A stretch of DNA of 64,000 nucleotides, from contig NZ_JSYL01000003.1 of NCBI RefSeq assembly GCF_000812865.1, forward strand, positions 182,841 to 246,840, read 5' to 3'. This stretch comes from Kaistella jeonii (GTDB taxonomy: Bacteria; Bacteroidota; Bacteroidia; Flavobacteriales; Weeksellaceae). The first letter of the stretch is position 1. Each line of letters opens with the position of its first letter. Shown piece by piece: positions 24,802 through 32,915 of this stretch. Position numbers and translations under genes: made by a program. The notes beneath the pieces are model-generated. The model had not been told where the DNA came from. It made no database searches and was given only the letters and a program-made list of their open reading frames with translations.

Positions 24802-27339
24802 ATGAAGTTTAAATTCTTACCCATCATCATGTTTGTGGCTTCGGCACATTTCTATGGTCAGATTACCCCGGAACAGAATACCCCGGAAAAAAATCCTGTT
24901 CATGCTCAAAACGAAGCTGGAACTTATATTCTAAAAGACATTGTTGTAGATGGTGTAAAAAAATACACCCCCGCTCAGATCTTAAGATTTACAGGTCTTA
25001 ATAAAAATGAAAGCGTAGAAATCCCGGGACAAAAAATAAGCAACGCCATCAAAAAACTTTGGGAAACACAGTCTTTCTCAGAAGTTGAAGTGTACATTCA
25101 AAGTATTGAAGGTGATCAGATCATTTTGCGTTTTAATCTTCAGGATCTGAAAGATCTGGGTGTCGTGAAATTTACCGGAAAAGGGATCGGAAAATCTAAA
25201 AGCGAAAAGCTTGCTAAAGACAACGGCTTAAAACCAGGCACAAAAATTACCCAGAATCTAATTTCTACCCTGAAAACTAATATTCCGAAAGAATATGTGA
25301 AGAAAGGTTTTGCCGATGCCAAAGTTACCATTCAGGATAAAGTGAATGCACAGGATCCTAATTTGGTAGACTGGACCATTAATGTTGAGAAAGGTAAAAA
25401 AGTAAAAATCAGCCACATCGAATTTGAAGGAAATACAAGTGTTTCTGATTCAAAACTTCGAAAAAAAGCCTTCAAAGACACAAAACAAAGGAGATTTGGA
25501 ATTCAGGGAATTTTAAAACCATCGAAATTTATTGAAGATAAATATGATGATGACAAAGTAAACCTCGTTAATTATTACCGTTCATTGGGTTTCCGTGATG
25601 CTAAGATCGTTTCAGATTCTGTTTGGAGAAATCCTAAAAATGATTATGAAATCAACGTAAAATTAAGCGAGGGAAAAAAATATTATATCGGTGACATTAA
25701 TTTCTTAGGAAACACTGCTTTCTCTACAGATTATTTACAAAAAATTCTTGGCTACAAAACGGGTGATATTTACGATGCAGTAGGATTCAACAAAAAAGTT
25801 GGAGAAGACGGTGGTAAAGAAGATGATTCCGATTTGAAATCCATTTATATGAATAATGGATATCTTTTCTCTAGTGTAACACCAATTGAAAAATCGGTGA
25901 AAGGAGACTCCATTAATGTAGAAATTAGAATTAATGAAGGCGAAAAAGCAACCTGGAACAGAGTAACATGGAGTGGAAATACTACTACTCATGACCACGT
26001 TATCCTGCGTTCTTTAAGAACAAAACCTGGAAGTTTATTTGCAAAAAGCGATATCAAAAGAACTTATTTTGATCTGGCCGGAATGCAGTTTTTTGACCCA
26101 CAACAGGTTGGACAACAGATTACGCCAAACCCACAAGATAATACGGTAGATGTACACTGGACTTTGGTTGAAAAAGGATCGTCGCAGGTTCAGCTTCAGG
26201 CAGGTTACGGTGGTGGTTCATTCATTGGAACTTTAGGACTGACTTTCAATAACTTTTCCCTTAGAAATTTCTTGAAACTGAAAGATTTCAAACCAGTACC
26301 ACAAGGTGATGGTCAAACGCTTTCCGTTCAGGCTCAAGCAGGGCAATATTTTCAGAATTATGGGATTTCATTTACAGAGCCGTGGTTGTTTGGGAAAAAA
26401 CCAACCGCACTATCTGTAAGTTTAAACCAATCATTAGTAAGATATTCGGATCAATTTGGGGCAACTCAAAAATTAAATATTTTCTCTGCGAGTGCAGGTT
26501 TAAACAGATTGTTGAGATGGCCCGATGATTATTTCTCTCTTTACACAGGGATTCAGTACCAAAGCTATGACTTCAACAATTATCCTTTCCAGTTCGGAAA
26601 TACGACAGAATATAATGGTTCTGCGAAAAATTTTAGTTTCAATGTAGGTTTAAGCAGAAATTCTGCAGGATTAGATCCTATTTTCCCAACGCAAGGTTCA
26701 AACATTGAAGCTTCTGTAAAATTTACGCCGCCTTATTCTCTCTTTAACAAAAAGGATTATTCAACCATCACACCGGTAGAAAAATACAAATTGTTAGAGT
26801 TTTATAAAGTTAAATTAAAAGCCGATATTTACAATACGGTTGTTGGCAAGATGGTTCTTAGAAGCACCGCTGAAATGGGCTTTCTTGATGGCTATAACAA
26901 AGAACTAGGTGCGCCACCTTTCGAGCGATTTTATGTAGGAGGAACAGGACTTATTGGTGGAAGATATGACGGACGGGAATTGGTTCCTTTGAGAGGTTAT
27001 GAGAATTCTTCATCCACAGGTGGTGAAGCTGCTGATGTAACGCCTTATGGAGGTGCTACCGTTTATAACCGATTTGCTTTGGAATTAAGATATCCAATCT
27101 CCATGAATCAAACGGCAAAAATTTATGCGCTTACTTTCTTAGAAGGAGGAAACGCGTGGAATTCTTTCGGAACGTATAACCCATTCCAGTTGAAACGTTC
27201 TGCCGGAGTCGGAATTAGAGTTTATATGGGAGCTTTCGGATTAATTGGATTTGATTTCGCTTACGGATTCGATAAAACATTGATGGGTAACGATCCTTCA
27301 GGTTGGAAGACACACTTCTTGATGAATCAGTCATTATAA
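24802..27339 (+). CDS. bamA: Outer-membrane assembly factor BamA
   Basis: The 845-residue protein is the core of the BAM complex, which folds beta-barrel proteins into the outer membrane. It has a signal peptide, then a series of POTRA domains (starting ILKDIVVDGVKKYTPAQI; later KISHIEFEGNTSVSD, YIGDINFLGNTAF and TWNRVTWSGNTTT), then a 16-strand barrel with the conserved segment GGTGLIGGRYDGRE and a C-terminal aromatic-rich strand. Bacteroidota BamA typically has this length. It sits in the order uppS, bamA, two OmpH/Skp genes, which links the barrel machine with its periplasmic chaperones. Confidence 0.95.
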   Translation: MKFKFLPIIMFVASAHFYGQITPEQNTPEKNPVHAQNEAGTYILKDIVVDGVKKYTPAQILRFTGLNKNESVEIPGQKISNAIKKLWETQSFSEVEVYIQSIEGDQIILRFNLQDLKDLGVVKFTGKGIGKSKSEKLAKDNGLKPGTKITQNLISTLKTNIPKEYVKKGFADAKVTIQDKVNAQDPNLVDWTINVEKGKKVKISHIEFEGNTSVSDSKLRKKAFKDTKQRRFGIQGILKPSKFIEDKYDDDKVNLVNYYRSLGFRDAKIVSDSVWRNPKNDYEINVKLSEGKKYYIGDINFLGNTAFSTDYLQKILGYKTGDIYDAVGFNKKVGEDGGKEDDSDLKSIYMNNGYLFSSVTPIEKSVKGDSINVEIRINEGEKATWNRVTWSGNTTTHDHVILRSLRTKPGSLFAKSDIKRTYFDLAGMQFFDPQQVGQQITPNPQDNTVDVHWTLVEKGSSQVQLQAGYGGGSFIGTLGLTFNNFSLRNFLKLKDFKPVPQGDGQTLSVQAQAGQYFQNYGISFTEPWLFGKKPTALSVSLNQSLVRYSDQFGATQKLNIFSASAGLNRLLRWPDDYFSLYTGIQYQSYDFNNYPFQFGNTTEYNGSAKNFSFNVGLSRNSAGLDPIFPTQGSNIEASVKFTPPYSLFNKKDYSTITPVEKYKLLEFYKVKLKADIYNTVVGKMVLRSTAEMGFLDGYNKELGAPPFERFYVGGTGLIGGRYDGRELVPLRGYENSSSTGGEAADVTPYGGATVYNRFALELRYPISMNQTAKIYALTFLEGGNAWNSFGTYNPFQLKRSAGVGIRVYMGAFGLIGFDFAYGFDKTLMGNDPSGWKTHFLMNQSL

Positions 27340-27350
27340 ATATAATAACA

Positions 27351-27995
27351 ATGAAAAAGTTTAAATTATTTTCAGCGCTCTTCATTCTGTTTGCGGGTTT
27401 ATTAAGTGCCCAAAAGATTGGAGTTGTAGATACCAATTATATTTTAAGCAAACTTCCGCAGTATAAAGATGCAGAAGACCGTCTGAATTCTCAGATTGCT
27501 AACTGGCAAACAGAAATTCAAACCCTTCAATCGGAGTTTGATAAGAAAAAATTGCTGTTGGAAAATGAAAGAGTTCTTTTGGTTGGTGATCAGCTAAAAC
27601 AAAGACAAAAAGAAGTTGATGATCTAGATAAAAAAATTAAAACCATGATCAACAATCGTTTCGGATCAATGGGTGAAATTAATAATGCAAGATCAAATTT
27701 GACCAAACCATTTCAGGATCAAATCTGGAACGCAATCAAGACCGTATCAGAGAAAAACACCTTAGGCATCATTCTTGATAAAAGCAATAACATCAGTGTA
27801 ATTTTTCTCGAAAAAAGATATGATTATACAGATAAAGTATTAGATTTGCTGCTGAAAAATTCTGGAAGTAAAAAGACAGAATCACCGAACAGATCTAGTA
27901 AAGTCTCTGAAGAAGCAAGAGAAATAAAAGCGAAGATGAAGAGTGAAGATGGTGCTGCAAAATTGCAGAATACAGAAGCAAGAAAAGTAAAATAA
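27351..27995 (+). CDS. OmpH/Skp-family periplasmic chaperone, copy 1
   Basis: From the ATG at 27351 it encodes 214 residues with a signal peptide (MKKFKLFSALFILFAGLLSA) and mature start QKIGVVDTNYILSKLPQYKD, the OmpH/Skp opening. A long coiled coil (about 45-115) is followed by the ISVIFLEKRYDYTDKVLDLL segment and a basic, charged tail absent from the next paralogue. Skp trimers hold unfolded outer-membrane proteins on their way to BamA. It starts 11 bases after bamA. The frame extends upstream into bamA, but the signal peptide fixes the start. Confidence 0.92.
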   Translation: MKKFKLFSALFILFAGLLSAQKIGVVDTNYILSKLPQYKDAEDRLNSQIANWQTEIQTLQSEFDKKKLLLENERVLLVGDQLKQRQKEVDDLDKKIKTMINNRFGSMGEINNARSNLTKPFQDQIWNAIKTVSEKNTLGIILDKSNNISVIFLEKRYDYTDKVLDLLLKNSGSKKTESPNRSSKVSEEAREIKAKMKSEDGAAKLQNTEARKVK

Positions 27996-28028
27996 AATTT
28001 AAAAACAATAAATTATTTATCCCTAGTT

Positions 28029-28523
28029 ATGAAAAAATTAAGTGTATTATTTGCAGCAGTAATGATGTTTGTAACCGTAGGTGTTGCAAATGCTCAAAAA
28101 GTTGCCTCTATCGATTATGAAGCAATTTTAGCTTCAATGCCGGAAACCAAAAAAATGACATCTGATCTAGATACTTTTAGCAAATCCAAAGGTGATGAAC
28201 TGAACAAACAAGCAGAAGCTTTTCAAAAAGAAGTTCAACAATATCAAGCAGATGGAGCTAAAATGACAGAAGCTCAAAGACAAGCGAAAGAAGGTGAATT
28301 GCAGAAAAAACAACAAAATTTACAAGCACTTCAGCAAACTGCTCAAGCAGATTTAGCACAAAGAAGAGATGCTGCGGTTAAACCGATCATCGAAAAATTA
28401 AATGGTGCTGTGAACAAAGTTGCTAAAGCAAGCGGATTTGAATTCATTATTGATTCAACTGCTTTGATTTACAAAAGCGGTCCAGATGCAACTCCATTAG
28501 TGAAAAAAGAATTAGGTCTTTAA
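28029..28523 (+). CDS. OmpH/Skp-family periplasmic chaperone, copy 2
   Basis: The 164-residue protein has a signal peptide ending VANA and mature start QKVASIDYEAILASMPETKK. The Gln/Ala/Lys-rich coiled coil (about 45-115) and closing FEFIIDSTALIYKS are typical of OmpH. It is a shorter paralogue of the preceding gene, 33 bases downstream; paired copies after bamA are usual in Bacteroidota. Glutamine-rich heptads suggest an extended tentacle-like coil. A terminator follows. Confidence 0.92.
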   Translation: MKKLSVLFAAVMMFVTVGVANAQKVASIDYEAILASMPETKKMTSDLDTFSKSKGDELNKQAEAFQKEVQQYQADGAKMTEAQRQAKEGELQKKQQNLQALQQTAQADLAQRRDAAVKPIIEKLNGAVNKVAKASGFEFIIDSTALIYKSGPDATPLVKKELGL

Positions 28524-28542
28524 GATATAATTTTAATAAACA

Positions 28543-28576
28543 AAACCATCTCGACTATTCGGGATGGTTTTTTTAA
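28543..28576 (+). terminator. Terminator after the Skp pair
   Basis: AAACCATC pairs with GATGGTTT around a loop of about 12 bases, followed by a T-run. The T-run overlaps the next gene's -7 box. Confidence 0.8.
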
Positions 28577-28581
28577 TTTTG
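28574..28581 (+). promoter_or_regulatory. -7 box directly before the thioesterase start
   Basis: TAATTTTG fits TAnnTTTG and ends only four bases before the ATG at 28586, so the transcript may be leaderless. It begins inside the terminator T-run. No clear -33 box. Confidence 0.45.
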
Positions 28582-28585
28582 TAAA

Positions 28586-29077
28586 ATGGAACAAGAAATA
28601 TCAAGCGAAGTAAAAGTAAGATTCAGCGACTGCGACCCAATCGGTCATCTCAATAATGTGAAATATCTTGAGTATATGCTCAATGCAAGAGAAGATCATG
28701 TAGAAAGCGGTTATGGTTTCACCTACGAAGAATATACGCGCAGAACCGGCTGTACTTGGATTACGGTACAAAATGAGATCGCCTACTTAAAAGAGGTGCG
28801 TTATAATGCTAAAGTCCTCATTTCCAGCAAAACAATAGACCTTGGAGACCGACTGTCAAAAGTAGAAATTCTGATGAAAAGTGAAGATGGAAAAGTGATT
28901 CACAGTATTCTGTGGCTCACCGTGATTTATTTTGATATGAAAACGCGCGCATCTGTTTCACAACCAGAAGAAACCAAAGAGCTCTTCCGAAAGTTTTTGA
29001 TTAATTTAGAAGAGAAAGATTTTCAAAGCAGGGTTTCTTACTTTAGAAAACAAAACAAAGCAGCACAGAAATTATGA
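28586..29077 (+). CDS. Acyl-CoA thioesterase (4HBT/hotdog family)
   Basis: The 163-residue protein has the hotdog-fold pattern of 4-hydroxybenzoyl-CoA-type thioesterases: VRFSDCDPIGHLNNVKYLEY, with the conserved Asp and His-Leu-Asn-Asn motif, then a long helix and strands such as VRYNAKVLISSKTIDLGDRL. These enzymes hydrolyse acyl-CoA thioesters in the cytoplasm; the exact chain is not predictable. Its stop overlaps the rfbD start by four bases (ATGA), so the two are translated from one message. Confidence 0.88.
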   Translation: MEQEISSEVKVRFSDCDPIGHLNNVKYLEYMLNAREDHVESGYGFTYEEYTRRTGCTWITVQNEIAYLKEVRYNAKVLISSKTIDLGDRLSKVEILMKSEDGKVIHSILWLTVIYFDMKTRASVSQPEETKELFRKFLINLEEKDFQSRVSYFRKQNKAAQKL

Positions 29078-29937
29078 AGAAAATACTAATCATTGGCGGG
29101 AACGGTCAACTCGGTAATTGTTTCAGAAAATTGGCAACCGATCATGATGATCGTTTTGAATTTGAATTTACAGATTCAGACACTCTAGATATTACCAACA
29201 GAGATCAGGTTTCAGATTATTTTTACGACTTCAAACCAGATTTTTGTATTAACGCTTCTGCTTATACAGCAGTTGATTTAGCAGAAACTGAACCTGAAAA
29301 ATCTTATGCTGTAAACGCAGAAGGAGTTGCAAATCTTGCAGAAGCCTGTGCAGAGCACAACACCATTTTCATTCATATTTCGACCGATTATGTTTTTGAT
29401 GGAGAAACGAACATTTCTTATTCAGAAGACGATTTTACCAATCCGCAAGGAGTTTATGGAGCGTCTAAAAGAAAAGGTGAAGAGTTAGCACTCGACCTTC
29501 AACCAAAAACAATTATTCTGCGAACTTCCTGGCTGTATTCAGAATTCAATAAGAATTTTGTGAAAACCATGCTGCACTTATTTTCTGTGAAAGAAGAAAT
29601 GGGAATTGTAGCCGATCAATTTGGTCAGCCAACCAATGCGAATGATCTGGCAGAAGCAGTGATGACCATTATTGAAAAAGAATCCAAAACCTACGGGATC
29701 TTCCATTTTTCAAATTATCCGGAAACAACCTGGTTTGGTTTCGCCCAAAAAATTGCAGAATTTTCAGGCTCAGAAATTAAACTGAAAGCCATTACAACTG
29801 AGGAATTTCCGACACCTGCAAAACGCCCGAAACGAAGCACAATGTCTTTAGATAAAATAGAAGAAGTTTACAAAATAGAACCAAAATACTGGGAAAATTC
29901 CCTTGAAGAATGTATCGAAATTTTACAGAAAGCATGA
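29074..29937 (+). CDS. rfbD: dTDP-4-dehydrorhamnose reductase
   Basis: The 287-residue enzyme carries out the last step of dTDP-L-rhamnose synthesis, NADPH-dependent reduction of dTDP-4-dehydrorhamnose. It has the Rossmann motif GGNGQLG (8-14), the substrate region STDYVFDG, the catalytic YxxxK in YGASKRKGE and the C-terminal TPAKRPKRSTMSL block. The other rhamnose genes (rfbA, B, C) are not in the window. It overlaps the thioesterase and the next exported-protein gene by four bases on each side, a tightly coupled trio of unrelated functions. Confidence 0.92.
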   Translation: MKKILIIGGNGQLGNCFRKLATDHDDRFEFEFTDSDTLDITNRDQVSDYFYDFKPDFCINASAYTAVDLAETEPEKSYAVNAEGVANLAEACAEHNTIFIHISTDYVFDGETNISYSEDDFTNPQGVYGASKRKGEELALDLQPKTIILRTSWLYSEFNKNFVKTMLHLFSVKEEMGIVADQFGQPTNANDLAEAVMTIIEKESKTYGIFHFSNYPETTWFGFAQKIAEFSGSEIKLKAITTEEFPTPAKRPKRSTMSLDKIEEVYKIEPKYWENSLEECIEILQKA

Positions 29938-30611
29938 AGAAATTAATCTATCTATCCATCTTATTTTTTGCTCAAATGTTTTTTGGGCAAACGGTAATTC
30001 TAAACAAAGTCCTGAAATCAAACACCAACTCTGATAAGATTCTTTATAAAATAGATCCCGAGAAAGTAACTTCCGAATATTTAGGTGAACTCGAAGTTCA
30101 GGGTTTTTCCGATGATGATGTGAAAGTATTTGGGATGATCTACAAAAAAGCCAAAGAAATCGGTGCAAATGCTTTTTCTTACCAACCTTTTGAAACCGTT
30201 GACGGCTCGATTCAGAAATTCGATTATGCGCATTATCGCCTCAATCTTTATTATGTTCCGGCAAATACTTTCCCCAAAGAAGACAATATTATTTATCTCA
30301 TCGCGTCTCCTTATAAAAAACAGTCGATCGCTGTCAATAAAGATAATATCGTTTTTCAGCCCCGAACTTATATCAAAAAAACGTTGTCTGCAGGCGAGAT
30401 CATCACTATTTCTACGAAGAAACTTTTAGGTTCGACCATCAAACTTGCAGGTCAGGAAAATCAACCGATACAATATTTCCAGTTTTCTGCCTTCTCTGTA
30501 AATTCAAATCCTTACGGAACTGCGGGAGTTAATGTGAAATCTGGTGATATCACTCGGTTAGAACAGTCTTATGGTCAGTTTCTTACCACGATCTATGAAG
30601 AATTTAAGTAA
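29934..30611 (+). CDS. Exported protein of unknown function
   Basis: From the ATG at 29934 it encodes 225 residues with a signal peptide (KKLIYLSILFFAQMFFGQ). The mature part contains a segment about GANAFSYQPFE with mixed alpha/beta character and many lysines. I recognise no family, and there is no T9SS tail or lipobox. The start overlaps the rfbD stop by four bases, so it belongs to that operon. A repeat-bearing gap follows. Confidence 0.7.
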   Translation: MKKLIYLSILFFAQMFFGQTVILNKVLKSNTNSDKILYKIDPEKVTSEYLGELEVQGFSDDDVKVFGMIYKKAKEIGANAFSYQPFETVDGSIQKFDYAHYRLNLYYVPANTFPKEDNIIYLIASPYKKQSIAVNKDNIVFQPRTYIKKTLSAGEIITISTKKLLGSTIKLAGQENQPIQYFQFSAFSVNSNPYGTAGVNVKSGDITRLEQSYGQFLTTIYEEFK

Positions 30612-30624
30612 TTGATGTAGGAGC

Positions 30625-30870
30625 AAAAAGAGTATTTTCTATTTCCAATTTATTTCCCGCTTTCCGCACTCGCTTTTTTGGGATCGCCAAATAATTGGCA
30701 ATTCCAAAAAGAGCTCAAACAAATGCTCCAATCGGGGCTAGAATCGAGATTTCCTCTTCTTCCAAAGATTATTTCGGTGACAATATACTTGTTTGACAAG
30801 AAGAGAATTTGTATCCGTAACAAAAATCATAAAAAGACTTTTTCGCGCTCGCTTCGCTCGCGCCAAAAAC
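30625..30870 (+). repeat. Dispersed intergenic repeat, copy B
   Basis: This stretch carries CCCGCTTTCCGCACTCGC, a T-run with GGGATCGCC, AAAAAGAGCTC and an AATCGGGGCT block. AAAAAGAGCTC and part of the CCGC/T-run pattern are shared with copies at 1480-1585 and 57298-57370. At its right end CGCTCGC is repeated (30845-30861). A small ORF here has no coding features. With the flanks it fills the 293 bases between the exported protein and bshB1. Confidence 0.55.
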
Positions 30871-30892
30871 CAATATAAAACACTCAATTTCG

Positions 30893-30900
30893 TATCTTTG
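30893..30900 (+). promoter_or_regulatory. -7 box directly before the bshB1 start
   Basis: TATCTTTG fits TAnnTTTG and ends four bases before the ATG at 30905, the same spacing as before the thioesterase gene. The message would be nearly leaderless. Confidence 0.5.
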
Positions 30901-30904
30901 AATT

Positions 30905-31624
30905 ATGAAAGTAGATATTTTAGCAATCGGTGCTCATCCCGATGATATAGAACTCGGTTGTGGCGGCACAATCGCCAAACTGATCAGCGAAGGAAAAACC
31001 GTTGCCGTAGTCGATCTTACACAAGGTGAACTCGGAACACGCGGAACAAATTTTACCAGAGCAGAAGAAGCTGCAGAGGCCTCCAAAATATTAGGAATTT
31101 CTGCACGTGAAAATCTCAAAATGAAAGATGGTTTCCTTCTGAACACTGAAGAACATCAAATGCAGATCGTAAAAATGATCCGCAAATATCAACCTGAAAT
31201 TATTTTCGCCAATGCAATTGATGATCGACATCCGGATCATGCAAAAGCTGCAAAATTAGTTTCAGATGCGTGTTTCCTGTCAGGATTAGTAAAAATAGAA
31301 ACGGTTTCCGAGGGACAAAACCAGAAAACTTGGCGGGCGAAACAGGTTTTCCATTACATTCAATGGAAAAACATCACTCCCGATTTTGTTTTCGATATCT
31401 CCGATTTTATGGAGAAAAAAATTGAAGCGTGTCTTGCCTATAAAACTCAATTTTACGATCCCAATTCGAAAGAACCAATAACGCCGATCGCGACCAAAGA
31501 TTTCCTGGAAAGCCTGACTTACAGAGCTCAGGATTTGGGCAGACTCTCAGGAGTAGATTTTGCAGAAGGCTTTACGACAGAAAAATTGCTGGCATTCAAA
31601 AATTTCGACGGAATAGTTTGTTAA
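30905..31624 (+). CDS. bshB1: Bacillithiol biosynthesis deacetylase BshB1
   Basis: The 239-residue PIG-L/LmbE-family zinc enzyme deacetylates GlcNAc-malate to GlcN-malate, the second step of bacillithiol synthesis. The metal site is AHPDDIELGCGG (His11, Asp13, Asp14) and DRHPDHAKAA (about 108-117). TQGELGTRGT and RLSGVDFAEGF are typical of BshB1. Its partner bshA lies at 39676-40809 on the other strand; bshC is not in the window. tRNA-His follows, with its own promoter overlapping the 3' end of this gene. Confidence 0.93.
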   Translation: MKVDILAIGAHPDDIELGCGGTIAKLISEGKTVAVVDLTQGELGTRGTNFTRAEEAAEASKILGISARENLKMKDGFLLNTEEHQMQIVKMIRKYQPEIIFANAIDDRHPDHAKAAKLVSDACFLSGLVKIETVSEGQNQKTWRAKQVFHYIQWKNITPDFVFDISDFMEKKIEACLAYKTQFYDPNSKEPITPIATKDFLESLTYRAQDLGRLSGVDFAEGFTTEKLLAFKNFDGIVC

Positions 31625-31647
31625 TTTTAGAGAAAATCTTATATTTG
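31617..31647 (+). promoter_or_regulatory. Consensus promoter of tRNA-His
   Basis: TTTG (31617-31620), a 19-base spacer and TATATTTG (31640-31647) match the Bacteroidota -33/-7 consensus fully. The -33 box lies in the last codons of bshB1. The tRNA begins 14 bases after the -7 box. Confidence 0.8.
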
Positions 31648-31660
31648 CACTTCTGAAAAC

Positions 31661-31735
31661 GGTGGTTGTAGTTCAGTTGGTTAGAACGTCGGTTTGTGGT
31701 ACCGAAGGTCGTGGGTTCGAGACCCATCATCCACC
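31661..31735 (+). tRNA. tRNA-His (anticodon GTG)
   Basis: A cloverleaf folds with the extra G(-1) of tRNA-His opposite C73, D stem GTTC/GAAC, anticodon stem TCGGT/ACCGA with loop TTGTGGT, and T arm GTGGG-TTCGAGA-CCCAT. The acceptor stem has one T-T mismatch at its fifth pair. CCA is not encoded (CA then A-run), as usual in this phylum. Confidence 0.95.
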
Positions 31736-31742
31736 CAAAATT

Positions 31743-31773
31743 AAAACGTATTGATTTTCAATGCGTTTTTTTT
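31743..31773 (+). terminator. Terminator after tRNA-His
   Basis: AAAACGTATTG pairs with CAATGCGTTTT (one G-T pair), 5-base loop, then a T-run. Confidence 0.85.
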
Positions 31774-31833
31774 ATGTCCAGGAGTTATTTAGAGATTTTT
31801 TAAAAGATAATGACGTCGTAATTATCAAAGTTT

Positions 31834-32123
31834 TTATCGTGGCTTTTTTATTGGATTTTTTGAAGTGTTGAAAACTGAGTAAACAATGATTTTCATTTCT
31901 TCGATTTCAAAAATAATCAAATAAGGAAATTTATAAGATAAGCTTCTCGATAATTCTTGGTCTTAACTTCAAAATGTTTAGGATTACTTCAAATTTTTTT
32001 AAAATAGATTTCCAATTGTAGTAAGAATTTTTCTCCTAGTCCGACTTGTTTCCTTTCGTAATAAAGATAAGCATCAATAATTTCTTCATCAGTTTCTTCT
32101 TTAATTTCTAATTCGTAAATCAT
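31834..32123 (-). pseudogene. Decayed ParE/RelE-type toxin
   Basis: Reading the minus strand from the ATG at 32123 gives MIYELEIKEETDEEIIDAY, then an in-frame TGA at 31989-31991. The same frame continues SNPKHFEVKTKNYREAYL. After a one-base loss near 31930-31945 the frame shifts to KFPYLIIFEIEEMKIIVYSV and ends NTSKNPIKKPR. This is the order of strands and the closing VYSVFNTSKNP of ParE/RelE toxins, about 97 codons if repaired. The start overlaps the antitoxin stop by four bases (ATGA). One stop plus one frameshift make the toxin inactive unless they are sequencing errors. Confidence 0.8.
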
Positions 32124-32362
32124 TTTATAGCGCCTCTTGTTCTGTCTTTAACCTCTTCCCAATCATAAGATTTAGACTCGCCCCTTAAATGACGCATCTT
32201 GCGTTCATCTATTTCGTCATAAAAAGATTCTGGTACTATAGATTTTCCTTCCTCTTCAAATTCCTCATTTGTGATAATTGCGTTGATAATACGAAGCATC
32301 CGCTCATCTGCATGGTCAATAAACGTGTGGATTCTTTTTTTAATATCGAGTGTGGTTTCCAT
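32120..32362 (-). CDS. Antitoxin of a type II toxin-antitoxin pair
   Basis: From the ATG at 32362 it encodes 80 residues: METTLDIKKRIHTFIDHADE, a helical middle (LRIINAIITNEEFEEE) and an acidic, flexible C-terminus ending WEEVKDRTRGAIK. The layout matches the small antitoxins paired with ParE/RelE toxins in Bacteroidota. The frame extends upstream to 32440, but that part overlaps the terminator of the DUF3276 gene and lies upstream of a -7 box, so the internal ATG is preferred. Its stop overlaps the start of the decayed toxin by four bases. The antitoxin frame is intact. Confidence 0.75.
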   Translation of the reverse strand: METTLDIKKRIHTFIDHADERMLRIINAIITNEEFEEEGKSIVPESFYDEIDERKMRHLRGESKSYDWEEVKDRTRGAIK

Positions 32363-32382
32363 TACTTTATTCTTTGCATTTT

Positions 32383-32390
32383 CAAAGTTA
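32383..32390 (-). promoter_or_regulatory. -7 box for the antitoxin
   Basis: The minus strand reads TAACTTTG (TAnnTTTG), 20 bases before the ATG at 32362, supporting that start. Confidence 0.45.
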
Positions 32391-32428
32391 GCAAATTTTT
32401 TATCATTAATAACTGCGAAATATTCAAT

Positions 32429-32456
32429 AAAAAAAAGCACCCAATTGAGTGCTTTA
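32429..32456 (-). terminator. Terminator of the DUF3276 gene
   Basis: On the minus strand AAGCAC and GTGCTT pair around an 8-base loop, followed by eight T. It insulates the antitoxin gene. Confidence 0.8.
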
Positions 32457-32464
32457 TATTTTCT

Positions 32465-32800
32465 TTATACTTCGTCGTCAGACTCTATTGTGAAAGATTT
32501 CGATTTATAATCTTTATCGTGTTTTTCAGAAATTACATCTTCGCCTTTTTCGTTGAGTATAAAATCGGTCGATTCTTTAAACATTTCTTCAAAACTTTTG
32601 AAATCTTCTTTATACAGATAGATCTTATGTTTTTCGAAACTGGCTTCTCCATTATCACCAAAGTGTTTTTTACTTTCGGTAATGGTTAGATAGTAATCTC
32701 CTGCTTTTGTTTCGCGCACGTCAAAGAAATAAGTCCTTCTTCCTGCCTTTAACACCTTCGTGAAAATTTCATTTTCGTTGCGCTCCTTGTAATCACTCAT
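32465..32800 (-). CDS. DUF3276/PUR-alpha-like nucleic acid-binding protein
   Basis: The 111-residue protein has the DUF3276 pattern: EIFTKVLKAGRRTYFFDVRE, GDYYLTITESKK and KIYLYKEDFKSFEEMF. This is a PUR-type fold found throughout Bacteroidota and spirochaetes that binds DNA or RNA; the cellular role is not established. The C-terminus is acidic (IESDDEV). It has a well-formed promoter and terminator of its own, so it is monocistronic. Confidence 0.9.
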   Translation of the reverse strand: MSDYKERNENEIFTKVLKAGRRTYFFDVRETKAGDYYLTITESKKHFGDNGEASFEKHKIYLYKEDFKSFEEMFKESTDFILNEKGEDVISEKHDKDYKSKSFTIESDDEV

Positions 32801-32828
32801 TTTTACTATTTTTTGAAATCTTGTTTAA

Positions 32829-32858
32829 CAAATATAAAAGATTTCTTTTAATTGCAAA
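32829..32858 (-). promoter_or_regulatory. Promoter of the DUF3276 gene
   Basis: On the minus strand TTTG (32858-32855), an 18-base spacer and TATATTTG (32836-32829) match the -33/-7 consensus. The leader is about 25 bases. Confidence 0.65.
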
Positions 32859-32915
32859 ATTTATTTTTACGTTTTGGCTAATAAAATTGAATTATCGATA
32901 ATAAATGTGCATTTA

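Noticed and set aside
30678..30878. 66-codon ORF between the rfbD operon and bshB1
   Set aside because: It consists of dispersed repeat sequence, with a basic, low-information translation and no start signal.
32189..32689. Plus-strand ORF of 166 codons
   Set aside because: It spans the antitoxin and DUF3276 genes on the other strand and crosses their terminator; its Phe/Ile-rich translation has no family features.
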